Origin: an uncultured Clostridia bacterium
GTDB lineage: Bacteria > Bacillota > Clostridia > UBA1381
DNA: 64,000 nt
NCBI GenBank assembly: GCA_947626135.1
Contig: CANQQZ010000003.1
Span: 62,001-126,000, forward strand
Direction of reading: 5' to 3'
The position numbers were made by a program, and so were the translations under genes. Numbering within the stretch: the stretch's first letter is position 1; each line of letters opens with the position of its first letter. Below the pieces are notes generated by a model. It made no database searches. It was not told where the DNA came from and was given only the letters and a program-made list of their open reading frames with translations. Below are positions 44,017 through 53,428 of the stretch, in pieces.

Positions 44017-44655
44017 TCAGCCAGTGATTGTCTTTACGTATTCCTTTATCTTGTCGCACTTGGCGTTAGCGAAGAACATGTCCTTAAAATGCTCTCCGGC
44101 AACCGCTCCCTTGACAAGCTCGGGGTCAAGCTGAGGAAGAATGTCGAGAAGGTCGCGGTGCGTGACCTTTTTAACCTCGTTGAGGATTTTCGCGTTTCTC
44201 TGCTCGGGAACCGCTCTCTCTTTGGGATATCCGCCGCCCCACTCTTCAACAAAGAGCTTCTCAAATACATACTGGAGATTGAGCTCGGCGCCCCAGCCCC
44301 AGCCCTTGGCAAACGGCATAGCGATACAGTTGCCGTTATTAACCTGGGTAAACTGATAAGCGTCGGTCGGGTCAACCACATGACCGCAAAGCACACCCGG
44401 GAACGCGTTGCATGCCAGGCACGCGCCTTCGCCGGTGCCGCATCCGGTGATTACAAGGTCAGCAGCTCCGGAATTGAGAAGGATCGCCGCGAGGATCCCT
44501 ATCTGTACATATGTAAGCTGAGCCTCGTCGTCCGCCGTGTACATTCCGTAGTTATAAACCTCATGACCGAGCGGTTCAACCACCTTTTTAAGCGTCGCGG
44601 CAATAGTCTCGTTCTTTGCCGCCTGGCTGTTTTCGTTGATTAATGCAATTTTCAT
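44017..44655 (-). CDS. RpiB/LacA/LacB family sugar-phosphate isomerase
   Basis: A 212-residue protein of the RpiB/LacAB family, which interconverts ribose-5-P and ribulose-5-P or the galactose-6-P/tagatose-6-P pair. The core contains MKIALINENS, GADLVITGCGTGEGACLACNAFPGV (the catalytic Cys region) and NNGNCIAMPFAKGWGWGAEL. It is ~60 residues longer than RpiB, with a C-terminal helical extension (TITG end). No partner lacA/lacB gene is present. The exact sugar cannot be told. Confidence 0.88.
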   Translation of the reverse strand: MKIALINENSQAAKNETIAATLKKVVEPLGHEVYNYGMYTADDEAQLTYVQIGILAAILLNSGAADLVITGCGTGEGACLACNAFPGVLCGHVVDPTDAYQFTQVNNGNCIAMPFAKGWGWGAELNLQYVFEKLFVEEWGGGYPKERAVPEQRNAKILNEVKKVTHRDLLDILPQLDPELVKGAVAGEHFKDMFFANAKCDKIKEYVKTITG

Positions 44656-44692
44656 TTTGTTTTACTCCTCTCAGAATTTTTCAGATATAATA

Positions 44693-44721
44693 ATTATACC
44701 ACAATCGGTTAAATTCTGCAA
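44693..44721 (-). promoter_or_regulatory. Sigma-A promoter of the isomerase gene
   Basis: Minus strand TTGCAG, 17-nt spacer, TATAAT. Confidence 0.8.
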
Positions 44722-44834
44722 TATATATTTTAAATTTTGAGCGCTTTTGCGTTCCGCTTCTTTGCAATGCCGCGTTATTTAAGGCTCATATGAATTTTTG
44801 ATAATATGTTTTTCGCGCCCGGATTAAATTTATC

Positions 44835-44863
44835 TTGCATATGTGAGCCTGATTTGATATAAT
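44835..44863 (+). promoter_or_regulatory. Sigma-A promoter of the zinc-ribbon membrane protein gene
   Basis: TTGCAT, 17-nt spacer, TATAAT. Confidence 0.8.
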
Positions 44864-44901
44864 TTGTTTATATCAACAAATATTTTAAGGGGGCTTCTCT
44901 C

Positions 44902-45729
44902 ATGGTAAAATACATTTTGAAAAAATCTCTGTCGGTGCTCTCCCAAAAGCCGATCATGCTTTGGGGCGTGTCGCTCATGAGTTCGGTTATCATTTTCCTC
45001 ATCACCGTTACCGGAATACTTGTTCCGATAATCACCATCCCGGTCATACTGACGATTACGGCAGGCATGTCTGCGCTCTACCTTGACGGCTATAACGGCA
45101 GACCGATAAGCTCAAAACAGCTGTTTAAGGGCTTTTCACGCGGATACGTGCCGCGCGTCGCTGGCGGAATGTGCTGGTATTATCTGTGGTCGCTGATATG
45201 GGCGTTCGTGCCGATTGTAGGCATAGTAAAGTCGTATTCGTACCGCTTTACCCCGTATATACTTATTACACGTCCCGAGATAGACGCCACAGACGCTCTT
45301 AAGATATCCATGCTTGAAACAAAGGGTTATAAGCTCATGATGTTTCTCGCCGATTTGCTGATAGCCGCCGCGGCGATCGTTGCCGTTGCCGTTTTGACCG
45401 CGCTTTCGGCGATCCCTCATGTAGGATTTGTATTCGGGATAATCTCGGCGCTGTTTAATTTCGCGCTGTGGCTGTTTTTGCCGCTGTTTTACGGGATCGT
45501 GGGCGCGGCGTTCTATCAGGAAACGAAAAACGGGACCTTCACGGCTGCCGCTTATAAGCCCGCGAGCTATAATCCGGCTGCAAACGCTCCCGCGGTCGCT
45601 CCCGTAAGCGGCACGGAGAATTTATCCATACAGCCGAACGAGGGCGATTGGTACTGTTCGGAATGCCGGACGCTGAATGCGGCGGGAACGCTGTACTGCC
45701 GGGCGTGCGGAAAAAAACACGAGGAATAA
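44902..45729 (+). CDS. DUF975-like membrane protein with C-terminal zinc ribbon
   Basis: A 275-residue protein. The first ~215 residues form an integral membrane domain with about five or six hydrophobic segments (SVIIFLITVTGILVPIITIP, WYYLWSLIWAFVPIVGIVKSY, LLIAAAAIVAVAVLTALSA, FALWLFLPLFYGIVGAAFY), resembling the DUF975 group. After an Ala/Pro/Tyr-rich linker comes a small zinc ribbon, CSEC...CRAC (WYCSECRTLNAAGTLYCRAC). This combination suggests a membrane protein with a cytoplasmic metal-binding tail; the role is unknown. Promoter and terminator make it monocistronic. Confidence 0.72.
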   Translation: MVKYILKKSLSVLSQKPIMLWGVSLMSSVIIFLITVTGILVPIITIPVILTITAGMSALYLDGYNGRPISSKQLFKGFSRGYVPRVAGGMCWYYLWSLIWAFVPIVGIVKSYSYRFTPYILITRPEIDATDALKISMLETKGYKLMMFLADLLIAAAAIVAVAVLTALSAIPHVGFVFGIISALFNFALWLFLPLFYGIVGAAFYQETKNGTFTAAAYKPASYNPAANAPAVAPVSGTENLSIQPNEGDWYCSECRTLNAAGTLYCRACGKKHEE

Positions 45730-45754
45730 AAAAACGGGCAAAGCCCGTTTTTTT
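45728..45754. terminator. Bidirectional terminator
   Basis: AAAAAAACGGGC-AAA-GCCCGTTTTTTT between convergent genes; overlaps the prfB stop codon. Confidence 0.95.
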
Positions 45755-46872
45755 ATTTAAGCAATGTTCCCAGCTTTACCGCCTTAAGATAAGCGTTTAT
45801 AAAGCCGTTCAAATCACCGTCCATAACCGCGCCTATGTTGCCCATTTCAAAGTTTGTACGCAAATCCTTCACCATTGTATAGGGTTGGAAAACATACGAA
45901 CGTATTTGAGAGCCCCAGCCGTTATCCATCTGAGCGCCTTGAATATCGGCGATTTTTTCCTTCTGCTGCTGCTCGGCAAGCTCAACGAGCTTAGCCTTCA
46001 GCATTTTCATTGCATAATCGCGGTTCTGGAACTGCGAGCGCTGCGTCTGGCATGATACGACTATCCCTGTCGGCTTATGCGTAAGCCTTACTGCCGACGA
46101 GGTCTTGTTTATGTGCTGACCTCCCGCTCCGCTTGCGCGGAACGCCTCCATTTCTATGTCCTCGGGTCTGATATCCACCTCTACGTCGTCGTCCAGCTCC
46201 GGCATTACCTCGACCGACGCGAACGAAGTCATGCGCTTTCCCGCGCTGTTGAACGGCGATATGCGCACGAGCCGGTGAACGCCCTTCTCCGCCTTAAGAT
46301 AACCGTATGCGTTCAGTCCGCGCACCTCCATAGTGCAGCTTTTAAGTCCCGCCTCTTCACCGTCGAGGGAATCCATAATTTCCGTTTCATATCCGTTTTT
46401 CTGCGCCCACATCTGGTACATTCTCAAAAGCATCTGGCACCAGTCCTGCGCCTCCGTGCCTCCCGCGCCCGCGTGGAGCGTAATAATGGCGTTTGAGGAA
46501 TCGTACTGACCGCTCAAAAGGGTTTCGAGCGTCATGGAGTCGATTGTTTCCTCCACCCTCTTCACGGCGCCGCCTATCTCGTCAAGCATACTGTCATCGT
46601 TTTCCTCGTTTGCGAGGTCGATCAATATCATCGTATCCTCCCAGAGGGAATGAAGAGAATTGTATTTCTCGATTTTCGCGTTTAGCTGCTTCGCCCTTTG
46701 CATGACCTTCTGCGACTGCTTCATATCGCTGTAAAAATCAGGCTCGAGCGATTTGGCTTCAAGCTCCTTCACCTCTGTCTCCGCGCCCGCGATGTCAAAG
46801 TGAATCCCTCAGTTCCTTAATGCCATCCTCCATAGCGGCGAGCTTAAGCTTGTACTCGTCGTATTGCAGCAC
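45753..46872 (-). CDS. prfB: Peptide chain release factor 2, with programmed +1 frameshift
   Basis: Releases the peptide at UGA and UAA. The product is 372 residues made from two frames: 25 codons starting at a GTG (MLQYDEYKLKLAAMEDGIKE...), then a TGA at codon 26 bypassed by +1 shifting at CTT-TGA-C, then 347 codons. The RF2-type recognition tripeptide SPF is in RISPFNSAGKR, and the catalytic GGQ in GAGGQHINKTSSAVR. The start GTG is placed from the position of the shift site, which equals that of E. coli (codon 26). It lies 36 nt after secA. Confidence 0.94.
46793..46809 (-). promoter_or_regulatory. RF2 autoregulatory frameshift site
   Basis: On the minus strand AGGGATTCACTTTGAC: a Shine-Dalgarno-like AGGG 6 bases before the slippery CTT and the in-frame UGA. 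Low RF2 slows termination and raises shifting. Confidence 0.9.
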
Positions 46873-46908
46873 TTTAATCACATCCTTTTAGAAATTTTAT
46901 TTTAATTT

Positions 46909-49737
46909 TTATTTTTTGCCCGGGTTATACAGAACGTTTCTCGCCGCATTTTGCTGCGCCGGCGTATTCATGGGTCTTGCCGGACGCTGCTGCGGATTTG
47001 TTCTGTCCGCGCCGTTCCTGCCGCAGCAGTTTTTATATTTCTTGCCGCTTCCGCACGGACACGGATCGTTTCTGCCGACCTTACCGGCGGGCGCGGTCTT
47101 TTTCGGCTGCTTTTGCAGACTTCCGTCGCCGGCTGTTTCAATAGGCTTTGCAACCTGTTCGCGTTTTATTTCAACGCGCGGCATAGCCGTCATAAGATAA
47201 CGCACCGTATCGCGCTTTATTGCATCGAGCATTCCCTCGTATAATTCCGAGCCTACCGTTCTGTACTCTATAACAGGGTCGTGCTGACCGTAAGCGCGAA
47301 GACCTATTTCGCGCTTTACATGCTCCATTTCGTCGATATGGTCCATCCACAGCGTATCGACTACCCTCAGCATGATTACGCGCTCAAGCTCGCGCATATT
47401 TTCGCCGAATATCTCCGACTGATACGCGTATCTTTTGCGCGCGATTTCCATAAGCTCGTCCTTTATGTCGTTGCGGGTCACGCTCTCCATTTCATCCTCG
47501 GGAATATCAAATGACCCCTGAGCGCACAGCACGCTGTTGGCAAACTCGCGTATGGCGCGTATATTCCATTCCTCCGGAATTTCGGAAATGCCTATATAAT
47601 CATCGAGCGAGCTGTCAATTACCGACTCGATCATATCCTGAACGGTGCCGCTGATATCCTCGCCGTCGAGCACCGCCTGACGCTGACGATAAATAATCTT
47701 TCTCTGCTCATTCATTACCTCGTCATACTGAAGGACATGCTTACGCGAGTCAAAATTGCGGCTCTCTATGTTTTTTTGCGCGTTTTCTATGGAATTGGTA
47801 AGCATTTTCGCCTCGATCGGGTCTGTTTCCTCCAGTCCCATCGCGGAAACCATTTTCTTTACCTTATCCGAGCCGAAAATCCGCATCAGATCATCCTCAA
47901 GCGAAAGGAAGAACTTCGACGCGCCCGGATCCCCCTGACGTCCGGAGCGTCCGCGCAGCTGATTATCTATACGCCTTGACTCATGTCTCTCCGTGCCGAT
48001 TATGAATAAGCCGCCTAAGCGCTTAACCTCCTCCTGCTCCGGCTGGATCTGCTCCTTGAATTTGCTGTACAGCTCGCCGTATTTCGCGCGGGCGTCCAGT
48101 ATAGCCTCGTCGTCGGTATCCGCAAAGCCCGTAGCCTCGTTTATAAGCTCCTCGTCATAACCGAGCTTCTCCATCTCATGCTTTGCCATGAACTCGGCGT
48201 TTCCGCCGAGCATTATATCGGTTCCTCGTCCCGCCATGTTTGTGGCGATTGTCACGGCGCCCTTTTTACCCGCTTGCGCGACGATCTCCGCCTCCTTTGC
48301 GTGGTATTTCGCGTTTAAAACCTCGTGCTTTATGCCCTGACGCTTCAGCATTCCCGACAAAAGCTCCGATTTGTCAACGTCGACCGTACCGACAAGCACC
48401 GGCTGACCCTTTTCGTGACATTCCTTGATCTGCTCTATGACCGACAGGAATTTGCCGCGCTCGGTCGAATAAACGACGTCCTGCATATCGTTTCTTATGA
48501 CCGGCTTATTCGTCGGAACGGCTACCACGTCCAGCTTATATATATGCTGGAACTCCTCCTCCTCGGTAAGCGCGGTACCGGTCATGCCGGAAAGCTTCCC
48601 GTAAAGGCGGAAAAAGTTCTGGAACGTTATCGTCGCCAATGTTCTCGACTCATTCTCTACCTTAACGCCCTCCTTTGCCTCAATAGCCTGATGGAGCCCG
48701 TCGCTGTAGCGTCTGCCCGGCATAATTCTTCCGGTGAACTCGTCCACGATTAAAACCTGATCGTCCTTTACTATATACTGCTTGTCGCGGTGCATTACGC
48801 CGTTTGCATGAAGCGCCTGGTTTATATGATGCTGAATCTTCATATTTTCCGGATCTGATAAGTTTTCTATACCGAACGCTTCCTCGGCTTTTTTGATTCC
48901 CCTTTCGGTCAGAGTGGCTGTTTTCGCCTTCTCGTCCACGATATAGTCCGCGTCGACGTCCTCGTCGAGCTGCTTGTCGTCATGCTCGGTGACAACAAGC
49001 TTTTTCAGGCGCTTCACAAACATATCCGCAAGCTTATACAGCTCGTTTGCGCCCTGACCCATACCCGAAATGATAAGGGGCGTTCTCGCCTCGTCGATCA
49101 GGATCGAGTCCACCTCGTCCACGATGGCGTAAAAATGACCGCGCTGTACCTGCTGCGCCTTGTTTACGACCATGTTGTCGCGCAGATAGTCAAAGCCGAG
49201 CTCATTGTTCGTTCCGTAGGTAATATCCGCCGCATACGCCGCTTTGCGCTGCTCGTTGTCGAGGTCGTGAACGATAAGACCGACGCTCAGTCCCAGGAAC
49301 CGGTATACCTTCCCCATCCATTCACTGTCTCGCTTCGCAAGGTAATCATTGACCGTTACAATATGTACGCCCTTTCCCACAAGCGCGTTAAGATATGCCG
49401 GAAGCGTGGAAACAAGCGTTTTTCCTTCTCCCGTTTTCATCTCGGCGATTCTGCCCTGATGAAGTATTACGCCGCCGACCACCTGGACATAGAAATGCTT
49501 CATGCCGAGAACTCTCCGGCTCGCCTCACGCATTACCGCAAACGCCTCCGGAAGCAGATCGTCCAGCGTCTCGCCGTTGGCAATACGCTCCTTAAACTCC
49601 GGCGTTTTAGCCTTGAGCTCCGCGTCGGTAAGCTTTTCAACCTCCGGCTCCAGCGCCATGACCTTATCCGCTATCGGATATACCTTCTTTAATTCGCGGT
49701 CGGAATATGTGCCGAATATTTTGTCAAAAAGACCCAA
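46909..49737 (-). CDS. secA: Preprotein translocase motor SecA
   Basis: ATPase that drives proteins through SecYEG. 942 residues with the usual domains: N-terminal [22 protein letters not shown]-like motor 1 with Walker [15 protein letters not shown] and [15 protein letters not shown], the preprotein crosslinking domain, motor 2 ([20 protein letters not shown]) and helical scaffold. The SEC-C zinc motif [13 protein letters not shown] lies near residue 895 and is followed by an unusual ~35-residue Gln/Asn/Arg/Pro-rich tail to the end; SEC-C is normally terminal. The start is TTG with GAGGTG upstream. Confidence 0.97.
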   Translation of the reverse strand: MGLFDKIFGTYSDRELKKVYPIADKVMALEPEVEKLTDAELKAKTPEFKERIANGETLDDLLPEAFAVMREASRRVLGMKHFYVQVVGGVILHQGRIAEMKTGEGKTLVSTLPAYLNALVGKGVHIVTVNDYLAKRDSEWMGKVYRFLGLSVGLIVHDLDNEQRKAAYAADITYGTNNELGFDYLRDNMVVNKAQQVQRGHFYAIVDEVDSILIDEARTPLIISGMGQGANELYKLADMFVKRLKKLVVTEHDDKQLDEDVDADYIVDEKAKTATLTERGIKKAEEAFGIENLSDPENMKIQHHINQALHANGVMHRDKQYIVKDDQVLIVDEFTGRIMPGRRYSDGLHQAIEAKEGVKVENESRTLATITFQNFFRLYGKLSGMTGTALTEEEEFQHIYKLDVVAVPTNKPVIRNDMQDVVYSTERGKFLSVIEQIKECHEKGQPVLVGTVDVDKSELLSGMLKRQGIKHEVLNAKYHAKEAEIVAQAGKKGAVTIATNMAGRGTDIMLGGNAEFMAKHEMEKLGYDEELINEATGFADTDDEAILDARAKYGELYSKFKEQIQPEQEEVKRLGGLFIIGTERHESRRIDNQLRGRSGRQGDPGASKFFLSLEDDLMRIFGSDKVKKMVSAMGLEETDPIEAKMLTNSIENAQKNIESRNFDSRKHVLQYDEVMNEQRKIIYRQRQAVLDGEDISGTVQDMIESVIDSSLDDYIGISEIPEEWNIRAIREFANSVLCAQGSFDIPEDEMESVTRNDIKDELMEIARKRYAYQSEIFGENMRELERVIMLRVVDTLWMDHIDEMEHVKREIGLRAYGQHDPVIEYRTVGSELYEGMLDAIKRDTVRYLMTAMPRVEIKREQVAKPIETAGDGSLQKQPKKTAPAGKVGRNDPCPCGSGKKYKNCCGRNGADRTNPQQRPARPMNTPAQQNAARNVLYNPGKK

Positions 49738-50209
49738 TTTTTGTCACCTCAATCATTATTGTAAATCTCGGGCGGTCCGATACGCCCGTAACAGCATTAT
49801 TTTATCATAAAGGCGCCGCGTGACGCTTCCGCCGCGGCGTTCCTCCGGGTTCACAAAGTCTCGCTTTGCGTCATATGGAGTTATTATAACACATCTTTTT
49901 AAATATTACTACTGTTTTTTGTGAATTTTTTGTGAAAAGTTTAAAACTGCGGCGCTCATATATCTCCTTTAGCACAAATTCGCGGCGTATATGATTTTTT
50001 TCGGGCGGCACATACCTCATTCTCCGCCGTCCCTTTTCGGCGGAGGGTGTGCCGCGTCCTATCTGCCGGGTCCGCCGTTAAAAAGTTGTGCTCCGCGGGA
50101 ATTTTGTGAGTTTACGCTATTGCAATTTTGCGTGTTTTGTGTTATAATAGAGAATGGTTTATAACGAGCTGAGATGAGATGAGCTTAAAATAGAGGAGGA
50201 AGATGAGAA
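49738..50209. other. Divergent intergenic region, secA / trpD
   Basis: 472 bases. On the minus strand there is a TATAAT at 49883-49888 with a poor -35, and a leader of about 140 nt with a GC-rich hairpin (CGCCGCG...CGCGGCG). On the plus strand, a CTCCGCCG / CGGCGGAG hairpin at 50022-50045 without U-run, and the trpD promoter at 50120-50148. The trp leader is only ~55 nt with no Trp-codon leader peptide, T-box or terminator-antiterminator pair. Confidence 0.7.
50120..50148 (+). promoter_or_regulatory. Sigma-A promoter of trpDCFA
   Basis: TTGCAA, 17-nt spacer, TATAAT. Confidence 0.8.
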
Positions 50210-51235
50210 ATGAGAGAGCTTATTCAAAAGGTAGTGGAAAAAAAGGATTTAACGCGCGAGGAAGCCGCTGAGGCGATGGATTTAATGCTTGAAGGCACCG
50301 CGTCGCAGGTGCAGATGGCTGCGTTTTTAACGGCGCTCAGGATGAAGGGCGAAACGATCGAAGAGATCGTGGGCTGTACGCAAATGATGAAATCGAAGGC
50401 GGGCAAATTAAATCCGCTCACGGACAAAAATTATATAGACTTTGTCGGCACCGGCGGAGACGGCACAAATTCCTTCAACATATCGACCACGGCATCATTG
50501 GTTTGCGCCGCCGGAGGCGTTACGGTAGCAAAGCACGGCAACCGCGCCGCGTCGTCGAAAAGCGGCTCGGCTGATTTGCTTGAGGCGCTCGGCGTGAATA
50601 TCATGCTTGAACCCGCGCAGGTTACGGAATGCATAAATAAAATAGGCTTCGGCTTTATGAACGCCCAGAAATTTCATAAGGCGATGAAAAACGTCGCTCC
50701 GGTAAGAAGCGAGCTTGGCATACGCACGATTTTCAATATGCTCGGACCGCTTTCCAATCCGTCCGGCGCCTCGCGTCAGGTTATAGGCGTGTTCAGCGCC
50801 GAAATCGCGCGGGTATTCGCGCAGGTAATGATAAACCTCGGCGTCACCGACGCGCTTGTCGTTCACGGCATGGACGGCATGGACGAGATCACCGCGGCGG
50901 ATAAAACGCTTGTAAATGAGATAAAGGACGGAAAAATAACCGAGTATTATATAGATCCCGCCGACTACGGCATACCCTATGCCGATCCCGCCGACTTAAA
51001 GGGCGGCTCGGCTGCGGAAAACGCCGAGATAGCGCGCGGCATATTCGCCGGCAAAAAAGGCGCACAGCGCGACATAGTGGTATTAAACAGCGCCGCAGGG
51101 CTCTACATCGGCGGCAAAGCCGCGTCGATCGCCGACGGAATAAAGCTCGCGGAGCAGATCATAGACAGCGGCGCGGCGGCGGCTAAGCTTGAAGAGATGA
51201 TCAAACTGACCAACTCCTTCGGAGGTATGGCATGA
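50210..51235 (+). CDS. trpD: Anthranilate phosphoribosyltransferase
   Basis: Transfers phosphoribosyl from PRPP to anthranilate, the second step of tryptophan synthesis (341 residues). Motifs: the PRPP-binding VGTGGDGTNSFNISTTAS (~residues 81-98), KHGNRAASSKSGSADLLEALG, the metal/anthranilate region NVAPVRSELGIRTIFNMLGPLSNP, and the VVHGMDGMDEI segment. Thymidine phosphorylase relatives are excluded by the KHGN...SGSAD motif. It is the first gene of the unit. trpE and trpG, which usually come before it, are not in the window. Confidence 0.96.
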   Translation: MRELIQKVVEKKDLTREEAAEAMDLMLEGTASQVQMAAFLTALRMKGETIEEIVGCTQMMKSKAGKLNPLTDKNYIDFVGTGGDGTNSFNISTTASLVCAAGGVTVAKHGNRAASSKSGSADLLEALGVNIMLEPAQVTECINKIGFGFMNAQKFHKAMKNVAPVRSELGIRTIFNMLGPLSNPSGASRQVIGVFSAEIARVFAQVMINLGVTDALVVHGMDGMDEITAADKTLVNEIKDGKITEYYIDPADYGIPYADPADLKGGSAAENAEIARGIFAGKKGAQRDIVVLNSAAGLYIGGKAASIADGIKLAEQIIDSGAAAAKLEEMIKLTNSFGGMA

Positions 51236-52011
51236 TTTTAGATAAGCTTACAGCTCTTTCGCGCGCGCGCGTAAAATCGGCAAAGGAAAAAAAGAGCGCG
51301 AAGGATTTGTTAAAGGAGCTTGAAAACACCGGGTTAAAGCCGCCGGAATTTAAGAGCGCGTTATGCGGTCATGACGGCGTATCAATAATAGCGGAAATAA
51401 AAAAAGCGTCCCCGTCAAAGGGCTTGATACGCGCGGACTTCAATCATATGGCAATCGCGGAGGAATACGTCAAAAGCGGTGTGCAATGCCTGTCGGTGCT
51501 GACGGAACCGGAATATTTCAAGGGCAGCCTGCAATTTATCCGCGACATAAAGGCAAAATATGATATACCCGTTTTGCGCAAGGATTTCATAGTGGACGAA
51601 TATCAGATATACGAAGCGAAGCTCGCCGGAGCGGACGCTGTTCTGCTTATTATGGCGGCGCTCACGGATGAGGAATACGCGCGCTTTTTCAAAACGGCGT
51701 CGGACTTAAGGCTCGACGCGCTTGTTGAAACGCACAGCCGCGGCGAAATAGAGCGCGCCGCAAAATTCGGTTCCATAATAGGCGTAAACAACAGAAATCT
51801 GCAAACCTTCGAGGAGGATATAACGCTGTGCGGACGTCTGGCGGAATATATTCCCGAAAACAGCGTTAAGGTCGCCGAAAGCGCAATCCGCACTCACGAG
51901 GACTATGAATATTTGCGGGATGCGGGCTATGACGCGGCATTGATAGGAGAAGCCTTTATGAGAGAGCGCGATATCGCCGCGGCGGTAAACGCCATGCGCT
52001 CCGGTGAATGA
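51232..52011 (+). CDS. trpC: Indole-3-glycerol phosphate synthase
   Basis: Closes the indole ring from CdRP (259 residues, TIM barrel). Family motifs: IIAEIKKASPSKGLI (catalytic Lys, residues ~51-65), SVLTEPEYFKGS, VLRKDFIVDEYQIYEA, and the phosphate-binding IGVNNRNLQTFE plus IGEAFMR. It overlaps trpD by 4 nt (ATGA), so the two are translationally coupled. Confidence 0.97.
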   Translation: MILDKLTALSRARVKSAKEKKSAKDLLKELENTGLKPPEFKSALCGHDGVSIIAEIKKASPSKGLIRADFNHMAIAEEYVKSGVQCLSVLTEPEYFKGSLQFIRDIKAKYDIPVLRKDFIVDEYQIYEAKLAGADAVLLIMAALTDEEYARFFKTASDLRLDALVETHSRGEIERAAKFGSIIGVNNRNLQTFEEDITLCGRLAEYIPENSVKVAESAIRTHEDYEYLRDAGYDAALIGEAFMRERDIAAAVNAMRSGE

Positions 52012-52012
52012 T

Positions 52013-52615
52013 ATGGATATAAAAATATGCGGCATACGCCGCGAAGCGGATATAAATATTGTCAATAAATATAAGCCGGAATACATAGGCTTTATATTCG
52101 CCCCGACAAGGCGGTATGTTTCGCCGGAATATGCGGCAACGCTGAAATCCGGTCTGGCAAACGGTATAAGGACCGTGGGCGTATTTGTGAACGAGCCGGT
52201 AAAAACGGTGCTCAGCACCGCCCGTACCGCCGGACTGGACGTTATACAGCTTCACGGAGACGAGGACGTGGAATATATAAAATCACTCGGAACAGATTAT
52301 GAAATCTGGAAGGCGGTCCGCATTTCGGGCGGGGAAAAAATCCCAGAAATCGCCGGAGCAAGCCGCGTGCTGCTCGACAAATATGACGAGCGGGAGCCCG
52401 GCGGCACCGGCAAGACCTTCGATTGGTCGGCAAAGCCGCACGTATCATCCGTTCCGATCATGCTAGCGGGCGGCTTGAACACGGAAAACGTGCTGCGCGG
52501 AATAGAAATTTTTAACCCTGCGGGCGTAGATGTATCCTCGGGTGTGGAAACCGACGGAGCAAAGGACGAAAATAAGGTGAGAAAATTTATAGAAACAGTG
52601 AGAGGTAAGATATGA
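52013..52615 (+). CDS. trpF: Phosphoribosylanthranilate isomerase
   Basis: Amadori rearrangement of PRA to CdRP (200 residues, TIM barrel). The catalytic Cys is in IKICGIRR and the Asp in VLLDKYDEREPGGTGKTFDW; phosphate binding at LAGGLNTENV. The ATG two bases after the trpC stop is preferred; a GTG 9 nt earlier is less likely. It runs directly into trpA with an ATGA overlap, the position where trpB would normally sit. Confidence 0.95.
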   Translation: MDIKICGIRREADINIVNKYKPEYIGFIFAPTRRYVSPEYAATLKSGLANGIRTVGVFVNEPVKTVLSTARTAGLDVIQLHGDEDVEYIKSLGTDYEIWKAVRISGGEKIPEIAGASRVLLDKYDEREPGGTGKTFDWSAKPHVSSVPIMLAGGLNTENVLRGIEIFNPAGVDVSSGVETDGAKDENKVRKFIETVRGKI

Positions 52616-53400
52616 ACAGAATAGACGAGAGGCTCGGCGCGAAAAAGGCAAGAGGCGAAAAGGCGCTCATAACCTTTTTGACAGCAGGGGACCCGAATAT
52701 AGAGTTTACAAAAAAGGCTTTAAAAATCATGGAGGATGAGGGTGTGGATCTAATCGAAATCGGCGTCCCGTTCTCCGATCCGTCAGCCGACGGACCCACA
52801 ATACAGGAGGCGGATATGCGCGCCCTGGAGCAGGGAGCGGATATATTCAAAATTTTCGATATGGTCGGCGAAATACGCGGCAGCATAACGGTGCCGCTGG
52901 TATTTTTGCTCTATTATAACGTAATAGTGCAATACGGCGCCGACGCGTTTTTTAAAAAATGCGCCGAGGTCGGCGTGGACGGTCTTATAATACCTGATCT
53001 TCCGTTTGAGGAAAGCGGCGAGGTCAGGGAATACGTCGATAAATACGGCGTGTACCAGATAAATCTTGTATCGCCCACGTCAAGAGACAGGATAGAAAAA
53101 ATAGCAAAAGGCTCAAAGGGCTTTTTATACTGCGTGTCGTCACTGGGAGTCACGGGAGAAAAGTCATCGTTTGACACGGATTTCAGCGGGTTCTTTTCTC
53201 TGATAAACAAATACGCGTCCGTGCCGGCATGCGTGGGCTTCGGCATATCGAACGGAGCCCAGGTCAGGGAGCTTTGCTCATACTGCGACGGAGCAATTGT
53301 CGGCAGCGCAGTCGTTAAGGCGATAGCCTCCGGTGAAAACGACGCTCAGCGCGAAACGGCGCTTCGGGAGAAGCTGCGCGACTTAAAATCCGGCATATAA
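52612..53400 (+). CDS. trpA: Tryptophan synthase alpha chain
   Basis: Cleaves indole-3-glycerol phosphate to indole and glyceraldehyde-3-phosphate; normally it works in a complex with TrpB. 262 residues, with the catalytic Glu in DLIEIGVPFSDPSADGP and the second acid Asp in the same loop. ITFLTAGDPN near residue 20, the phosphate-binding VGFGISN (~210) and GAIVGSAVVK are present. TrpA seems intact, yet no trpB is adjacent. Confidence 0.96.
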   Translation: MNRIDERLGAKKARGEKALITFLTAGDPNIEFTKKALKIMEDEGVDLIEIGVPFSDPSADGPTIQEADMRALEQGADIFKIFDMVGEIRGSITVPLVFLLYYNVIVQYGADAFFKKCAEVGVDGLIIPDLPFEESGEVREYVDKYGVYQINLVSPTSRDRIEKIAKGSKGFLYCVSSLGVTGEKSSFDTDFSGFFSLINKYASVPACVGFGISNGAQVRELCSYCDGAIVGSAVVKAIASGENDAQRETALREKLRDLKSGI

Positions 53401-53428
53401 TTTTTAAGATAAAGGAAGGTAAAAGGAT

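Noticed and set aside
49918..49940. Repeated TTTTTTGTGAA upstream of secA as a regulator site
   Set aside because: Direct repeat of low-complexity sequence without a palindrome or known consensus.
50149..50209. Trp attenuator or T-box before trpD
   Set aside because: Only about 55 nt, without a Trp-rich leader peptide, T-box core or terminator.
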